Source: Microvirga arvi
GTDB lineage: Bacteria > Pseudomonadota > Alphaproteobacteria > Rhizobiales > Beijerinckiaceae
NCBI RefSeq assembly: GCF_016892765.1
Contig: NZ_JAFEMD010000002.1
Coordinates: forward strand, 62,001 to 126,000
Direction: 5' to 3'
Length of the DNA: 64,000 nt
The number at the start of each line of letters is the position of its first letter. Position 1 is the stretch's first letter. Below the pieces are notes generated by a model. The model was not told where the DNA came from. It made no database searches and was given only the letters and a program-made list of their open reading frames with translations. Both the position numbers and the translations under genes were made by a program. Below, piece after piece: positions 44,150-53,983 of the stretch.

Positions 44150-47029
44150 TTGCGGATCGTATCTTTCGCCATAACCCTTCTCTTGGCGACTTTCCTGGGG
44201 CTCGCCTGGCCGACCTCCGGCTGGGCCGTGGAATCCGTGCGCGTCGACCCCAAGATGAAGGCGATTGACCTCACCCCGGCCATCGAGCGCTACAACTCGG
44301 ATGGGGACGAGATCCGGATCTCGACCGCGCCCGGGCGCGACGGGATCGTCCGCCGTATCGCCGTGAAGGCCCGCGAGGCCGGCACCCGGCCCGACTGGAT
44401 GGTCTTCGCGCTCACCAACGACACCGACGAGCAGATCGAGCGCCTTCTGGTTGCCCCCCATTTCCATCTCACCGGATCGGGCGTTCTCTGGCCGGACCTC
44501 GGTGCCACGCGCATCGCGGCGATTACCGCGAGCCAGGGCATCAGGCCCGAGCGCGACGACAGTGCCGATGCCGACATCTTCCTCATCACCCTCGATCCCG
44601 GCACGACCGTCACCTTCGTGGCGGAGCTGCGCTCCGAGAACATTCCCCAGCTCCACCTGTGGGATGGAGATGCCTACAAGGACCGGATCAACGGGCTGAC
44701 GCTCTACAAGGGCATCATCATTGGCATCGCGGGCCTGCTTGCCCTGTTCCTCACCATCGTCTTCGTGGTGAAGGGTGCCCTGATCTTCCCAGCAGCGGCG
44801 GCACTCGCCTGGGCGGTGCTGGCCTATGCCTGCATCGATTTCGGCTTCTTCCAGCGCGTCTTTCCGATTACCGAAGGAACGGAGCAGATCTATCGTGCCG
44901 GTGCGGAAGCGGTGCTCGCGGCAACCTTGCTCGTCTTCCTCTTCGCCTATCTCAACCTCAACCGCTGGCACGTGCGCTACAGCCACGTCACGGCGTTCTG
45001 GCTCCTGTTCCTCGGGGCCTTGATAGCGCTCGCCATCGTCGACCCGCCGGTGGCATCGGGCGTGGCGCGCATGTCGATTGCGGCGGTCGCCGGCATCGGC
45101 TTCGTCCTTGTGATCCATCTGGCGACGCACGGCTACGACCGCGCCGTGATGCTCGTTCCCACCTGGCTTCTCCTGGTCGCCTGGGTCACGGCGGCGAGCT
45201 TCACGATCGTGGGCCAGCTCACGTCGGATCTCGTTCCCCCTGCCCTCGTCGGTGGCCTCGTTCTGGTGGTCATGCTCATCGGCTTTACGGTCATGCAGCA
45301 TGCCTTCGCCGGCGGCGCCTTCGCGCGCGGCTTCGTGAACGACATGGAGCGCAGGGCTCTGGCGCTTACGGGCGCCGGCGACATCGTGTTCGACTGGGAT
45401 GTGGTCTCCGACAACATCTTCGTCAGCCCGGAGGTCGAGCACCAGCTCGGTCTCAAGCGCGGCTCGCTCGAGGGTCCGGCCTCGGCCTGGCTCGATCTCA
45501 TCCACCCCTTCGACAAGGACCGCTACAAGCTGGCTCTCGATGCGGTCATCGAGCACCGTCGCGGCCGCCTGACCCAGGATTTCCGCCTGCGCTCGTCCTC
45601 CGGCGCCCATCATTGGTTCCGCCTGAAGGCGCGTCCGGTGATCGGCTCCGACGGCGAGGTTCTGCGCATTGTCGGAACGCTCTCCGACGTCATGGAAAGC
45701 AAGACGGCGGAAGAGCGCCTGCTGCACGATGCCGTGCATGACAACCTCACGAGCCTGCCGAACCGGCAGCTCTTCTACGACAGGCTGGAGGCGGCCCTCA
45801 CTTTCGCAGGCCAGGGCGACGCCTTACGCCCCACCGTCGTCGTCATCGACCTCGACAAGCTGAAGGACGTCAATGCCGCATCCGGCTACGCTGCCGGCGA
45901 CTCGATCCTGCTCACCCTGTCCCGCCGCCTCAGCCGCCTGCTCAAGCCCCAGGATACGCTGGCGCGCATTTCAGGCGACGAGTTCGCGATCATCCTTCTC
46001 TCCGAGCGGGAGACGGATCGCATCATCTCCTTCGCCGACATGATCCGGCGCGTGGTCACGACGCCGTTCACTTACGCCGAGCGGGAGTTCTTCCTCACCG
46101 CCTCCATCGGCATCGCGCTCTATGATCCGCAGATCGCAGCCCGCCGCGGCGAGGTGCTCCGGAACGCCGAGATCGCCATGGCCCATGCGCGCCGCCATGG
46201 CGGCGACCGGATCGAGGTCTTCCGCCCGACTATGCGCTCGGACCGGAGCGACCACTTCACGATGGAAACCGATCTCCGCCATGCCCTCGACCGCGGCGAG
46301 ATGAAGGTGCTGTTCAAGCCCATCGTGCGGCTTGAGGACCGGACCATCGCGGGCTTCGAGTCCATGCTGCGCTGGGATCATCCGAGGCTCGGCCGCATCG
46401 GCCCCGAGGACTTCATGTCGATCGCCGAGGATACGGGCCTGATCGTCAAGCTGAGCGTGTTTCTCCTTGAGCAGACGGGCCGCGAACTCGCCGCTTGGCA
46501 GAACGCGCTCGAAGTCGAGCCGCCGATCTTCGCCAGCGTCAACATGTCGAGCCAGCACCTGCTGCGGCATGACCTGCTGCAGGACGTGAAGACGGTCATC
46601 GCCCGCAGCGGCGTCATTCCCGGCTCGCTCAAGATCGAGATGACGGAAAGTCTCGTGATGGAGAATCCGGAATACTCGGCCCAGATGCTCTCCCGGCTGC
46701 GCGATCTAGGCGCCGGGCTGTCACTCGACGATTTCGGAACGGGCTATTCCGCCCTCTCCTATCTCCAGCGCTTCCCCTTCGACACGATCAAGGTCGACGA
46801 GTCCTTCGTGCGCCAGATGGCGGCCGGCAAGCCGGTGATCCTGCGCTCCATCGTCAAGATGGCGCACGAACTCGGCATGGAGATCGTCGCGGAGGGAGCG
46901 GAAAGCGAATCGGAGGCTATCGAGCTCTACCAGCTTGGCTGCGAATACGCCCAGGGCCCCGTCTTCGGCGAGCCGATGTCGACGCTGCAGGCGCGTCAGC
47001 TGGTCGGTGCTGCCCCCGCTGCCGCCTGA
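44150..47029 (+). CDS. Membrane-bound GGDEF-EAL protein (cyclic-di-GMP turnover)
   Basis: 959 residues: signal peptide (TLLLATFLGLAWPTSGWA), periplasmic 7TMR-DISM-like sensor domain to about residue 170, seven membrane helices (about 185-400), PAS domain (DIVFDWDVVSDNIFVSPEVE), GGDEF domain with SGDEF near residue 608 and EAL domain with ESM at 735. All EAL catalytic residues beyond the first motif are present (VNMSS, KIEMTES, DDFGTGYS, IKVDESF, AEGAES), so phosphodiesterase activity is likely; the GGDEF site is altered and lacks a clear I-site. TTG start; SD weak. Confidence 0.88.
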   Translation: MRIVSFAITLLLATFLGLAWPTSGWAVESVRVDPKMKAIDLTPAIERYNSDGDEIRISTAPGRDGIVRRIAVKAREAGTRPDWMVFALTNDTDEQIERLLVAPHFHLTGSGVLWPDLGATRIAAITASQGIRPERDDSADADIFLITLDPGTTVTFVAELRSENIPQLHLWDGDAYKDRINGLTLYKGIIIGIAGLLALFLTIVFVVKGALIFPAAAALAWAVLAYACIDFGFFQRVFPITEGTEQIYRAGAEAVLAATLLVFLFAYLNLNRWHVRYSHVTAFWLLFLGALIALAIVDPPVASGVARMSIAAVAGIGFVLVIHLATHGYDRAVMLVPTWLLLVAWVTAASFTIVGQLTSDLVPPALVGGLVLVVMLIGFTVMQHAFAGGAFARGFVNDMERRALALTGAGDIVFDWDVVSDNIFVSPEVEHQLGLKRGSLEGPASAWLDLIHPFDKDRYKLALDAVIEHRRGRLTQDFRLRSSSGAHHWFRLKARPVIGSDGEVLRIVGTLSDVMESKTAEERLLHDAVHDNLTSLPNRQLFYDRLEAALTFAGQGDALRPTVVVIDLDKLKDVNAASGYAAGDSILLTLSRRLSRLLKPQDTLARISGDEFAIILLSERETDRIISFADMIRRVVTTPFTYAEREFFLTASIGIALYDPQIAARRGEVLRNAEIAMAHARRHGGDRIEVFRPTMRSDRSDHFTMETDLRHALDRGEMKVLFKPIVRLEDRTIAGFESMLRWDHPRLGRIGPEDFMSIAEDTGLIVKLSVFLLEQTGRELAAWQNALEVEPPIFASVNMSSQHLLRHDLLQDVKTVIARSGVIPGSLKIEMTESLVMENPEYSAQMLSRLRDLGAGLSLDDFGTGYSALSYLQRFPFDTIKVDESFVRQMAAGKPVILRSIVKMAHELGMEIVAEGAESESEAIELYQLGCEYAQGPVFGEPMSTLQARQLVGAAPAAA

Positions 47030-47641
47030 TCAGGCGTGGCCGGCTTCCATGGACAGCATGGCCGGCTCGATGCCGATGCTGCGCAGGGCCATCTCGTAGC
47101 GCAGGTCGGCGGCGGTGTTGAAGACGAGCTCCGCATCGGCCGGCGTGTTGAGCCAGCCATTGGCCTGCATCTCCAGCTCCAGCTGGCCGGCGCCCCAGCC
47201 GGCATAGCCGAGCGCCAGCACCGCATTCTCCGGCCCATGGCCGGCCGCGATGGCGCGCAGGATGTCGATGGTCGCCGTCAGGCAGATGCTGTCGTCGATG
47301 GGCAGCGTCGATTGAGCGAGGTGGAAATCCGGCGAGTGGAGAACGAAGCCGCGACTCGTCTCCACGGGCCCGCCTATCAAAACCTGCATGTTCCCCACCT
47401 TCTGCGGCAGGCGGATGCGCTCAAGTTCCGGAACGATTTCGAGCTGCACGAGCAGATCGAGCATGTTCACGTTGGCGGCTGGCCGGTTGAGGACGATTCC
47501 CATCGCCCCTTCCGCCGAATGGGCGCAGATATAGATGACCGAGCGTGCGAAACGTTCGTCCATCATCCCCGGCATGGCCACAAGGATCTGACCATCCAGG
47601 TAAGGAGATTCGGTGCCGTACGGTGAAAGCTGAGAGCCCAT
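47030..47641 (-). CDS. YqgE/AlgH-family protein
   Basis: 203 residues: [20 protein letters not shown] and [20 protein letters not shown] at the start, then [20 protein letters not shown] and [19 protein letters not shown], diagnostic of the UPF0301 family. Function unknown, possibly regulatory. Its stop directly abuts the stop of the convergent GGDEF-EAL gene. Confidence 0.92.
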   Translation of the reverse strand: MGSQLSPYGTESPYLDGQILVAMPGMMDERFARSVIYICAHSAEGAMGIVLNRPAANVNMLDLLVQLEIVPELERIRLPQKVGNMQVLIGGPVETSRGFVLHSPDFHLAQSTLPIDDSICLTATIDILRAIAAGHGPENAVLALGYAGWGAGQLELEMQANGWLNTPADAELVFNTAADLRYEMALRSIGIEPAMLSMEAGHA

Positions 47642-47747
47642 ATTCTACATTCTGCCTTGCCGGGCTTACCCGCCCGATCACAGGATCGTGGATGGCAGAC
47701 CCGAGAATAAACGCATAAGGGAAGTGCCTCAGGGAGGCGTCAGTTCC

Positions 47748-48575
47748 ATGGCATCCATGTTCCGCGCCGCTTCGGTCGCATTTTTTTTGATTTTGTCCTT
47801 TGCCGCCGCCGTCGCGCAACCCATCAAGCCATCCGCCTCGAATCAAGGATTCTATTCCCGAGCCCGCCTGATCGCCGGCGGCGAGCAGGGGGAGCATTGG
47901 CTCGCCGGGATCGAGATCACCCTCGACCAGGGCTTCAAAACCTACTGGCGCACCCCGGGCGATTCCGGTTTGCCGCCCCGGTTCGACTGGTCCGGGTCGG
48001 AGAACGTGGCCGGCGCCGAGATCCGCTGGCCGGCGCCCAAGCGGCATGAGGATGCGGCAGGGGTTGCCTATGTCTACGGCAAAAAGGCCGTGCTTCCGGT
48101 TATCGTGAAGGCCAAGGATCCGGCGAAGCCTATCAGGCTGGTCCTGGTGCTGGAATACGGGGTCTGCAAGGATATCTGCATCCCGGCCCATGCGGATCTT
48201 ACCCTGGACCTGACCGGTGCTGCCTCCGAGCGCAAGGCCATCGAGGCAGCCCTGGCCAAGGTTCCCGCTCCTCAGGCTCTGGGAGACCAGGCCGATGTGT
48301 CGGTCCTCTCCATCGCTCCCCTCGCCCAGGACAAGCCGGCCTTCTCCGTGACCGTCCGCGCGCCGTCCGGCGCAAAACCTGCCCTCTTCGCCGAAGGGCC
48401 GGAGAACTGGTTTCTCTCGACCTCCCATCCTGACGATTCCAACCGCTTCACCGTGACGGTGGAGGAGAAGCCGAAGGATGCGTCGGGTTCCGTTCCCTTG
48501 CGCCTGACGCTGGTTGCCGGGGACAAGGCCATAGAGACAGAAGTCAGCCTCGACGCCAACGGAACACCGCGCTAG
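47748..48575 (+). CDS. Exported DsbD N-terminal-domain protein
   Basis: 275 residues with a signal peptide (FRAASVAFFLILSFAAAVAQ). Contains only the DsbD alpha-like domain: LIAGGEQGEHWLAGIEITLD, YWRTPGDSGLPPRFDW and the redox pair GVCKDICIPAHADLTL. It lacks the membrane and thioredoxin domains of full DsbD, so it probably takes electrons from a separate CcdA-type protein. AGGGAGG lies upstream. Peroxiredoxin follows 39 bases later. Confidence 0.85.
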   Translation: MASMFRAASVAFFLILSFAAAVAQPIKPSASNQGFYSRARLIAGGEQGEHWLAGIEITLDQGFKTYWRTPGDSGLPPRFDWSGSENVAGAEIRWPAPKRHEDAAGVAYVYGKKAVLPVIVKAKDPAKPIRLVLVLEYGVCKDICIPAHADLTLDLTGAASERKAIEAALAKVPAPQALGDQADVSVLSIAPLAQDKPAFSVTVRAPSGAKPALFAEGPENWFLSTSHPDDSNRFTVTVEEKPKDASGSVPLRLTLVAGDKAIETEVSLDANGTPR

Positions 48576-48614
48576 GAAAGAGGCACCTACCCGCACAGTT
48601 TGGAGACCCTGCCC

Positions 48615-49097
48615 ATGCCCATCCAGGTCGGCGAACGCCTGCCCCAGGTCACCTTCCGCGTCATGACGGCCGACGGGCCTGTCGCGAAAACCACGGACGA
48701 TCTCTTCAAGGGTCGCAAGGTGGTTCTTGTCGCCGTCCCCGGCGCCTTCACGCCCACCTGCCACCGCAATCACCTGCCGGGCTACGTGCAGAAGAAGGAC
48801 GAGATCCTGGCCAAAGGCGTGGATGCGATCCTGGTGACGTCGGTCAACGACGTCTTCGTGTTAGAGGCCTGGGGCAAGTCCTCCGGCGCCGAGGGCATCG
48901 ATTTCATCTCCGACGGCAATGCGGATTTCGCCAAGGCGATCGGCCTGTCCATGGACGGTGCCGGATTCGGCCTCGGCACCCGCTCGCAGCGCTATTCCAT
49001 GGTGGTCGAGGACGGCGTGGTAAAGGCGCTCAACGTGGAGGACGCCCCCTCCAAGGCGCAGCATTCCGGCGCCGAGAACCTCCTGAAGGATCTCTGA
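48615..49097 (+). CDS. Peroxiredoxin (Prx5/AhpC-TSA family)
   Basis: 160 residues. Peroxidatic cysteine in VAVPGAFTPTCHRNHLPGYV; the trailing GFGLGTRSQRYSMVVEDGVV is typical of Prx5-type (PMP20, hybrid Prx-Grx) enzymes. No resolving cysteine is evident, suggesting a one-cysteine mechanism with glutathione or glutaredoxin. ATG at 48615 follows GGAG by nine bases. Companion of the DsbD-N-like gene. Confidence 0.94.
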   Translation: MPIQVGERLPQVTFRVMTADGPVAKTTDDLFKGRKVVLVAVPGAFTPTCHRNHLPGYVQKKDEILAKGVDAILVTSVNDVFVLEAWGKSSGAEGIDFISDGNADFAKAIGLSMDGAGFGLGTRSQRYSMVVEDGVVKALNVEDAPSKAQHSGAENLLKDL

Positions 49098-49134
49098 TCT
49101 TCTCAGGAAAAGTCGGAAAGCCGCCTGCTTGGTC

Positions 49135-49217
49135 ATCACCGGCCTTGTGCCGGTGATCCCGATTAGGAAGAGCGCGACGCTTCACTTCATCGGGATGGCC
49201 GGGACAAGCCCGGCCAT
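49135..49217. repeat. Pair of palindromes between prx and rnhA
   Basis: ATCACCGGC/GCCGGTGAT (49135-49157) and ATGGCCGGG/CCCGGCCAT (49195-49217), each with a five-base loop. Dispersed intergenic palindrome style between convergent genes. Confidence 0.6.
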
Positions 49218-49242
49218 GACATCTAAGGTTTGTGCTGGAAGG

Positions 49243-49710
49243 TCAAACGCTGGCCCTCCGGCCTTGCTTCTTGAACGGCTGCATCGCCGCGACGGCCAGT
49301 TCATCGACGCGGATATTGGTCGGGTCGTCCGCGTGACCCTTGACCCAGTGCCATGCGACATCGTGGCGGGAGGCTGCCTCATCGAGCTCCCGCCAGAGAT
49401 CCTCGTTCTTCACCGGCTTGTTGTCGGTGGTGCGCCAGCCGCGCCGCTTCCAGTTGTGCATCCATTGGGTGATGCCCTGGCGCACATATTGGGAGTCGGT
49501 GAAGAGATCGACGGCGCAGGAGCGCTTGAGGGCATTCAATCCCTCGATGGCGGCGCGGATCTCCATGCGGTTGTTGGTGGTGTGCGCCTCCCCGCCGGAA
49601 ACCTCCTTCTCACGTCCGTTGAAGAACAGGATCGCCGCCCAGCCGCCCGGCCCGGGATTTCCCGAGCAGGCGCCGTCCGTGTAGATCATCACGCGATCGG
49701 ATCCGCTCAT
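49243..49710 (-). CDS. rnhA: Ribonuclease HI
   Basis: 155 residues. [20 protein letters not shown] (first catalytic Asp), [17 protein letters not shown] (Glu), [12 protein letters not shown] (Asp) and [19 protein letters not shown] (His, Asp) complete the DEDD set. Degrades RNA in hybrids and removes primers. The start overlaps the thrB stop by four bases, so rnhA is the last gene of ispH-thrB-rnhA. Confidence 0.97.
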   Translation of the reverse strand: MSGSDRVMIYTDGACSGNPGPGGWAAILFFNGREKEVSGGEAHTTNNRMEIRAAIEGLNALKRSCAVDLFTDSQYVRQGITQWMHNWKRRGWRTTDNKPVKNEDLWRELDEAASRHDVAWHWVKGHADDPTNIRVDELAVAAMQPFKKQGRRASV

Positions 49711-50672
49711 GCCTCGAGCCCGTATTCGCGCGCGTGCCTCACATGCCGGTGGAAGTTGAGCTTGCGGTCGTATTCCAGCGGGTCCTTCGGCTTCACCAGC
49801 GCACCCGGCGGCACGTTGAGCCAATCCACCAGCCGGGTCAGCATGAAGCGCATGGCCGAACCGCGGCAGAGAATCGGCAGGGCCTCGGTCTCGTCGGCGT
49901 CAAGGCGCCGGACAGCCTGGTAGCCGGCCAGCATTGCCTGACCCTTTGTGAGATTGAACGAGCCGTCGGTCTCGAAGCACCAGGCGTTCAGGCAGATGGC
50001 GACATCATAGGCGAAGGAATCCGTGCAGGCGAAGTAGAAGTCGATGAGCCCCGAGACTTCCGAGCCGATGAAGAACACGTTGTCGGTGAAGAGATCGGCG
50101 TGGATGATGCCAGTGGGCAGGCCGCGCGGCCAGGCCTCCTGCAGGTTCACCAGCTCCCGCCGCGTCCGCTCGGCCAATCCCGGAGAGACCGTATCGGCCT
50201 GGGCCTCGGCCTGCGCGAAGAGCGGCGCCCAAGCCTCCAATGAGAGGGCGTTGGGCCGGTGCATGGCAAAATCCCGACCCGCAAGATGCAGCTTCGCCAG
50301 CGCGCCGCCGAGAGCCCCGCAATGCTGGGCCGTCGGGCGGCGAACGGCGATGCCCTCCAGGAACGTGATGATGACGGCAGGCCGCCCGGCCACTCTCCCC
50401 AAGGGCTCTCCCCGGCGATTGTTCACCGGCAGCGGGCAGTTCAGCCCCTTTCGGGCCAGATGCTGCATGAGGCCGAGAAAGAAGGGCAGATCGTCCTCCC
50501 GCACCCGCTTCTCGTACAGGGTGAGGATGTAGGAGCCCCTAGTGGTGTGGAGAAAATAATTGGTGTTCTCCACGCCCTCGGCGATGCCCTTGTAGGAGAG
50601 CACCGTGCCGATGTCGTAGGTTTCGAGGAACGCCGAGAGATCCTCGTCGCTGACTTCCGTATAGACCGCCAC
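49707..50672 (-). CDS. thrB: Homoserine kinase (choline-kinase fold type)
   Basis: 321 residues of the alphaproteobacterial ThrB type unrelated to the GHMP kinases. Catalytic loop [20 protein letters not shown] and metal site [20 protein letters not shown]-terminal [20 protein letters not shown] binds ATP. Phosphorylates homoserine for ThrC. Three bases after ispH and overlapping rnhA. Confidence 0.96.
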   Translation of the reverse strand: MAVYTEVSDEDLSAFLETYDIGTVLSYKGIAEGVENTNYFLHTTRGSYILTLYEKRVREDDLPFFLGLMQHLARKGLNCPLPVNNRRGEPLGRVAGRPAVIITFLEGIAVRRPTAQHCGALGGALAKLHLAGRDFAMHRPNALSLEAWAPLFAQAEAQADTVSPGLAERTRRELVNLQEAWPRGLPTGIIHADLFTDNVFFIGSEVSGLIDFYFACTDSFAYDVAICLNAWCFETDGSFNLTKGQAMLAGYQAVRRLDADETEALPILCRGSAMRFMLTRLVDWLNVPPGALVKPKDPLEYDRKLNFHRHVRHAREYGLEA

Positions 50673-50675
50673 CGT

Positions 50676-51635
50676 TTACTCCGCCGCCTGCTCACGCAAC
50701 TCGCGCGGCAAAGGAAAGAACACGCTCTCATCCGCTGTCGACACGCTCTCGACCGACACCTCGTAGCGCGCCGCAAAGGCGTCGATGATCTCCTCCACCA
50801 GGATCTCGGGCGCCGAGGCGCCTGCGGTGATGCCCAGGCTCCGGATGGTGCCGAACAAGCTCCAATCGATGTCCTCGGCGCGCAGGATCAACCGAACCAG
50901 GGGGCAGCCCTCCCGCTCGGCAACCTCGCGCAGGCGCTGTGAATTGGAGGAATTGGGCGAGCCCACCACGATCATCGCATCGACCTGCGGCGCCACGCGC
51001 TTGACAGCGCCCTGCCGGTTGGTGGTGGCGTAGCAGATGTCTTCCTTATGCGGGCCGACGATGGCGGGGAAGCGCTCCTTGAGGGCGTCCACCATGTCCT
51101 GGGTATCGTCGACGGAGAGGGTCGTCTGCGTCACGAAGGCGAGATTGTCGGGATCGGCCGGCTCAAGGCGGGCGATGTCGTCCACGGTTTCGACCAGGGT
51201 GACGGCCCCCTCGGGCAGCTGGCCCATGGTGCCGACGACCTCGGGATGGCCCGCATGGCCGATCAGGACGATGTGGCGGCCCCGCTTGTGATGGACCTGC
51301 GCCTCTCGGTGAACCTTGGTCACCAGCGGACAGGTCGCGTCGATGGCGAAGAGATTACGGGCATTGGCCGCCTCGGGAACCGACCTGGCGACCCCATGGG
51401 CCGAGAAGATGACCGGCGCCTGGGTATCGGGCACCTCGTCGAGTTCCCTGACGAACACCGCACCCTTACGCCTCAGGTTCTCCACGACGTATTTGTTGTG
51501 CACGATTTCATGACGCACATAGACCGGAGCCCCATGGATCGCGAGAGCCTTCTCGACGGCATCGATGGCACGGACGACCCCGGCGCAGAAGCCGCGCGGG
51601 GCACAGAGCAGAATGTCGAGGGGTGGCTTGGTCAT
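50676..51635 (-). CDS. ispH: 4-hydroxy-3-methylbut-2-enyl diphosphate reductase
   Basis: 319 residues; last step of the MEP isoprenoid pathway. Three Fe-S cysteines in [40 protein letters not shown] and [18 protein letters not shown]; catalytic Glu region [19 protein letters not shown]. Start of the ispH-thrB-rnhA unit; gap to thrB is three bases. Confidence 0.97.
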   Translation of the reverse strand: MTKPPLDILLCAPRGFCAGVVRAIDAVEKALAIHGAPVYVRHEIVHNKYVVENLRRKGAVFVRELDEVPDTQAPVIFSAHGVARSVPEAANARNLFAIDATCPLVTKVHREAQVHHKRGRHIVLIGHAGHPEVVGTMGQLPEGAVTLVETVDDIARLEPADPDNLAFVTQTTLSVDDTQDMVDALKERFPAIVGPHKEDICYATTNRQGAVKRVAPQVDAMIVVGSPNSSNSQRLREVAEREGCPLVRLILRAEDIDWSLFGTIRSLGITAGASAPEILVEEIIDAFAARYEVSVESVSTADESVFFPLPRELREQAAE

Positions 51636-51714
51636 GATCTGGCGATGTGGCGAGACGAGGCCCTTCCTGTCAAGCGGGAGCGACGCTTATTCGCGGCAGG
51701 CCGATGAGGCGCTC

Positions 51715-52030
51715 TTCCCTCCCCCTTGCGGGGAGAGATGAAGGGTGGGGGTCGAAAAGTCGGAGCTATGTGAATGATCCAGATAGCATGAGGCTCTAAC
51801 AACGCATCCCCTCTCCCGAACGGGAGAGGGGTGAGGGTGTGGGGTTTAACCAGCTTGGCACTGTCGCCTCCGCCGCAACACGGACTCCGTCGCGCCTCCT
51901 CCGGCATTGTCCTGCCCTCACCCCAACCCTCTCCCGCCCGGGAGAGGGAGAAGCGTCATGCTGGTTTCAGGTTTCCTCCGGTCGCACCACCTCCACCCCT
52001 GCCCCTCCCCGCAAGGGGGAGGGAAGAGCG
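51715..52030. repeat. Cluster of four CCCTC-type hairpins
   Basis: Four GC palindromes in about 320 bases: CCCTCCCCC/GGGGAG near 51719, CCCCTCTCCC/GGGAGAGGGG (51808-51831), CCCTCTCCC/GGGAGAGGG (51927-51948) and CCCTCCCC/GGGGAGGG (52003-52023). They fill the 51636-52135 gap between the divergent ispH and antiporter genes; no gene is seen in it. Confidence 0.65.
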
Positions 52031-52135
52031 CGTGCGATGAGGCACGAGACGGGGCGGCCCCGTCAAGAAACACTCGCGCCTACGCCCAAGAATCCCTACA
52101 ACGGTGCAACAGCCCCTTACCTCCCCTGAAAACCC

Positions 52136-53983
52136 ATGGCATCCACGGCTTCCCACGTCAGCTTTCTCCCTCCCATTCTGACCTTCTGCGCGGCCGCGGT
52201 CGTGGCCGTGCCGGTGTTCAGGCTCATCGGCCTGAGTGCGGTTCTCGGCTACCTCGCAGCCGGCGTCGCCATAGGCCCGTCGGGCCTGAGCCTGGTGGAG
52301 GATCCGCAGACCATCGCCACCGTGGCCGAACTCGGGGTCGTGCTTCTTCTGTTCATCATCGGACTCGAGCTCAAGCTGTCCCATCTCTGGGAGATGAAGC
52401 GGGATATCTTTGGTCTTGGACTCGCCCAGCTGACCGTCACCGCGATCCTGCTCGGCAGTGCCGCCATGGCCATCGGCTTCTCGCCTCCGGCCTCCTTCGT
52501 CACCGGGGTTGCCGTCGCGCTTTCGGCTACGGCCATCGCCCTCCAGATGCTGGGGGAGCGAAACGATCTGCCGACACCCTACGGTCAGCGCTCCTTCGCA
52601 ATTCTGCTCTTCCAGGATCTGTCGGTCGTCCCCCTGCTCGCCATCCTGCCGCTTCTCGCCTCAGGGGCCGCGGAACAGGATTCTCTCCTGGACCGCGTCC
52701 TTGCCGTCGGCGAGGCCCTCCTCGGCATTGCGGCCGTCGTCCTGATCGGCCGCTACGGGCTCAATCCGTTCTTCCGCATTCTCGCCCGCAGCGGCGCCCG
52801 CGAGGTCATGACCGCCTCCGCGCTGCTTGTCGTTCTCGGCGCGGCTCTCCTCATGCAGGAGGTCGGCCTGTCTATGGCCATGGGCGCCTTCCTGGCAGGG
52901 CTCCTGCTGGCCGAGTCCAACTTCCGGCATCAGCTGGAAGCCGATATCGAGCCGTTCCGCGGCATGTTGCTGGGTCTCTTCTTCATGAGCGTGGGCATGT
53001 CGATCGATCTTGCCCTCGTTCGGGAGCAATGGGTTCTGCTGGCGATTGCCGCGCCGGTTGTGCTTGTGGGCAAGACCCTCATCATCGCCGTCCTCTCAAG
53101 GCTGTTCGGCGCAAGCTGGCGTGACGGCCTGCGGTCCGGAACGATTCTGTGCACAGCGGGCGAATTCGCCTTCGTGCTGATTCCCGTTGCGGCGGGGTTG
53201 GGTCTCATGTCGCAGGCTGAGGCGCAGCCCCTCACGGCGCTTGCCGCCATCACCATGCTGCTGGGGCCGCTCCTGTCGACCTTTGTCGAGAAGCTCCTCA
53301 GCAACAATCGTGCTAGCGAAGACGAACCGGACCTGCATGGGCTTCATAGCCCTGAGGGCGAACTCGAAAGCCGCGTTCTCGTAATCGGCTTCGGCCGGTT
53401 CGGACAGATCGTGAACCAGGTCCTCCTGGCACAGGGCATTCAGGCAACCGTGATCGACAGGGACGTCGAGCGCATCCGTGATGCGGGGCGCTTCGGCCTT
53501 CAGGTCTATTATGGCGACGGCACCCGCCTCGACGTGCTCCGCGCGGCAGGCGCCGAGAAGGCCGAGATGATCTGCATCTGCATCGACGATCAGGAAGCGA
53601 TGGTGAAGATCATCGAGATCATTCACGAGAACTTCCAGAACGCCCGCAGCTTCGTGCGCGCCTTCGACCGCATCCATGCAATCGAGCTCATGAATCGCGA
53701 CGTCGATTATCAGATCCGCGAGGTCTTCGAATCCGCCATCGTGTTCGGACGTGCCGCGCTCGAGGAGCTCGGAACCGATCCGGAAACGGCAGCTGCCGCC
53801 GCCAGCGATGTCCGCAAGCGCGATATCGCCCGCCTCGTTCTGCAAAAGGAGGTTGGCGCGATGGGCGGAGCGGAACTCGTGGTGGGCTCCAAGATTACCC
53901 CCGAGCCGCTCACCGCTCCCGCCAGCAGGGCGAGAGCCCTCAGTCCCGAGACACGCGACATCCTCGGCGAAGGGGTCATTTAA
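52136..53983 (+). CDS. Monovalent cation:proton antiporter-2 (KefB/CPA2) with TrkA-N domain
   Basis: 615 residues. About twelve membrane helices (residues 1-395) with the CPA2 stretches GYLAAGVAIGPSGLSLVEDP and MGAFLAGLLLAESNFRHQLE, then a RCK/TrkA-N Rossmann domain from about residue 410 (VLVIGFGRFGQIVNQVLLAQ, VYYGDGTRLDVLRAAGAEKA). Probably potassium efflux coupled to proton entry, nucleotide-regulated. The C-terminal tail is low-complexity. Its stop overlaps the MATE start by one base (TAATG). Confidence 0.92.
   Translation: MASTASHVSFLPPILTFCAAAVVAVPVFRLIGLSAVLGYLAAGVAIGPSGLSLVEDPQTIATVAELGVVLLLFIIGLELKLSHLWEMKRDIFGLGLAQLTVTAILLGSAAMAIGFSPPASFVTGVAVALSATAIALQMLGERNDLPTPYGQRSFAILLFQDLSVVPLLAILPLLASGAAEQDSLLDRVLAVGEALLGIAAVVLIGRYGLNPFFRILARSGAREVMTASALLVVLGAALLMQEVGLSMAMGAFLAGLLLAESNFRHQLEADIEPFRGMLLGLFFMSVGMSIDLALVREQWVLLAIAAPVVLVGKTLIIAVLSRLFGASWRDGLRSGTILCTAGEFAFVLIPVAAGLGLMSQAEAQPLTALAAITMLLGPLLSTFVEKLLSNNRASEDEPDLHGLHSPEGELESRVLVIGFGRFGQIVNQVLLAQGIQATVIDRDVERIRDAGRFGLQVYYGDGTRLDVLRAAGAEKAEMICICIDDQEAMVKIIEIIHENFQNARSFVRAFDRIHAIELMNRDVDYQIREVFESAIVFGRAALEELGTDPETAAAAASDVRKRDIARLVLQKEVGAMGGAELVVGSKITPEPLTAPASRARALSPETRDILGEGVI

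Noticed and set aside
43881-44174. Open frame over repeat R5
   Set aside because: Its translation is the repeat itself (the same IGWIPKVQVHF peptide appears in the other repeats), so it is not a gene.
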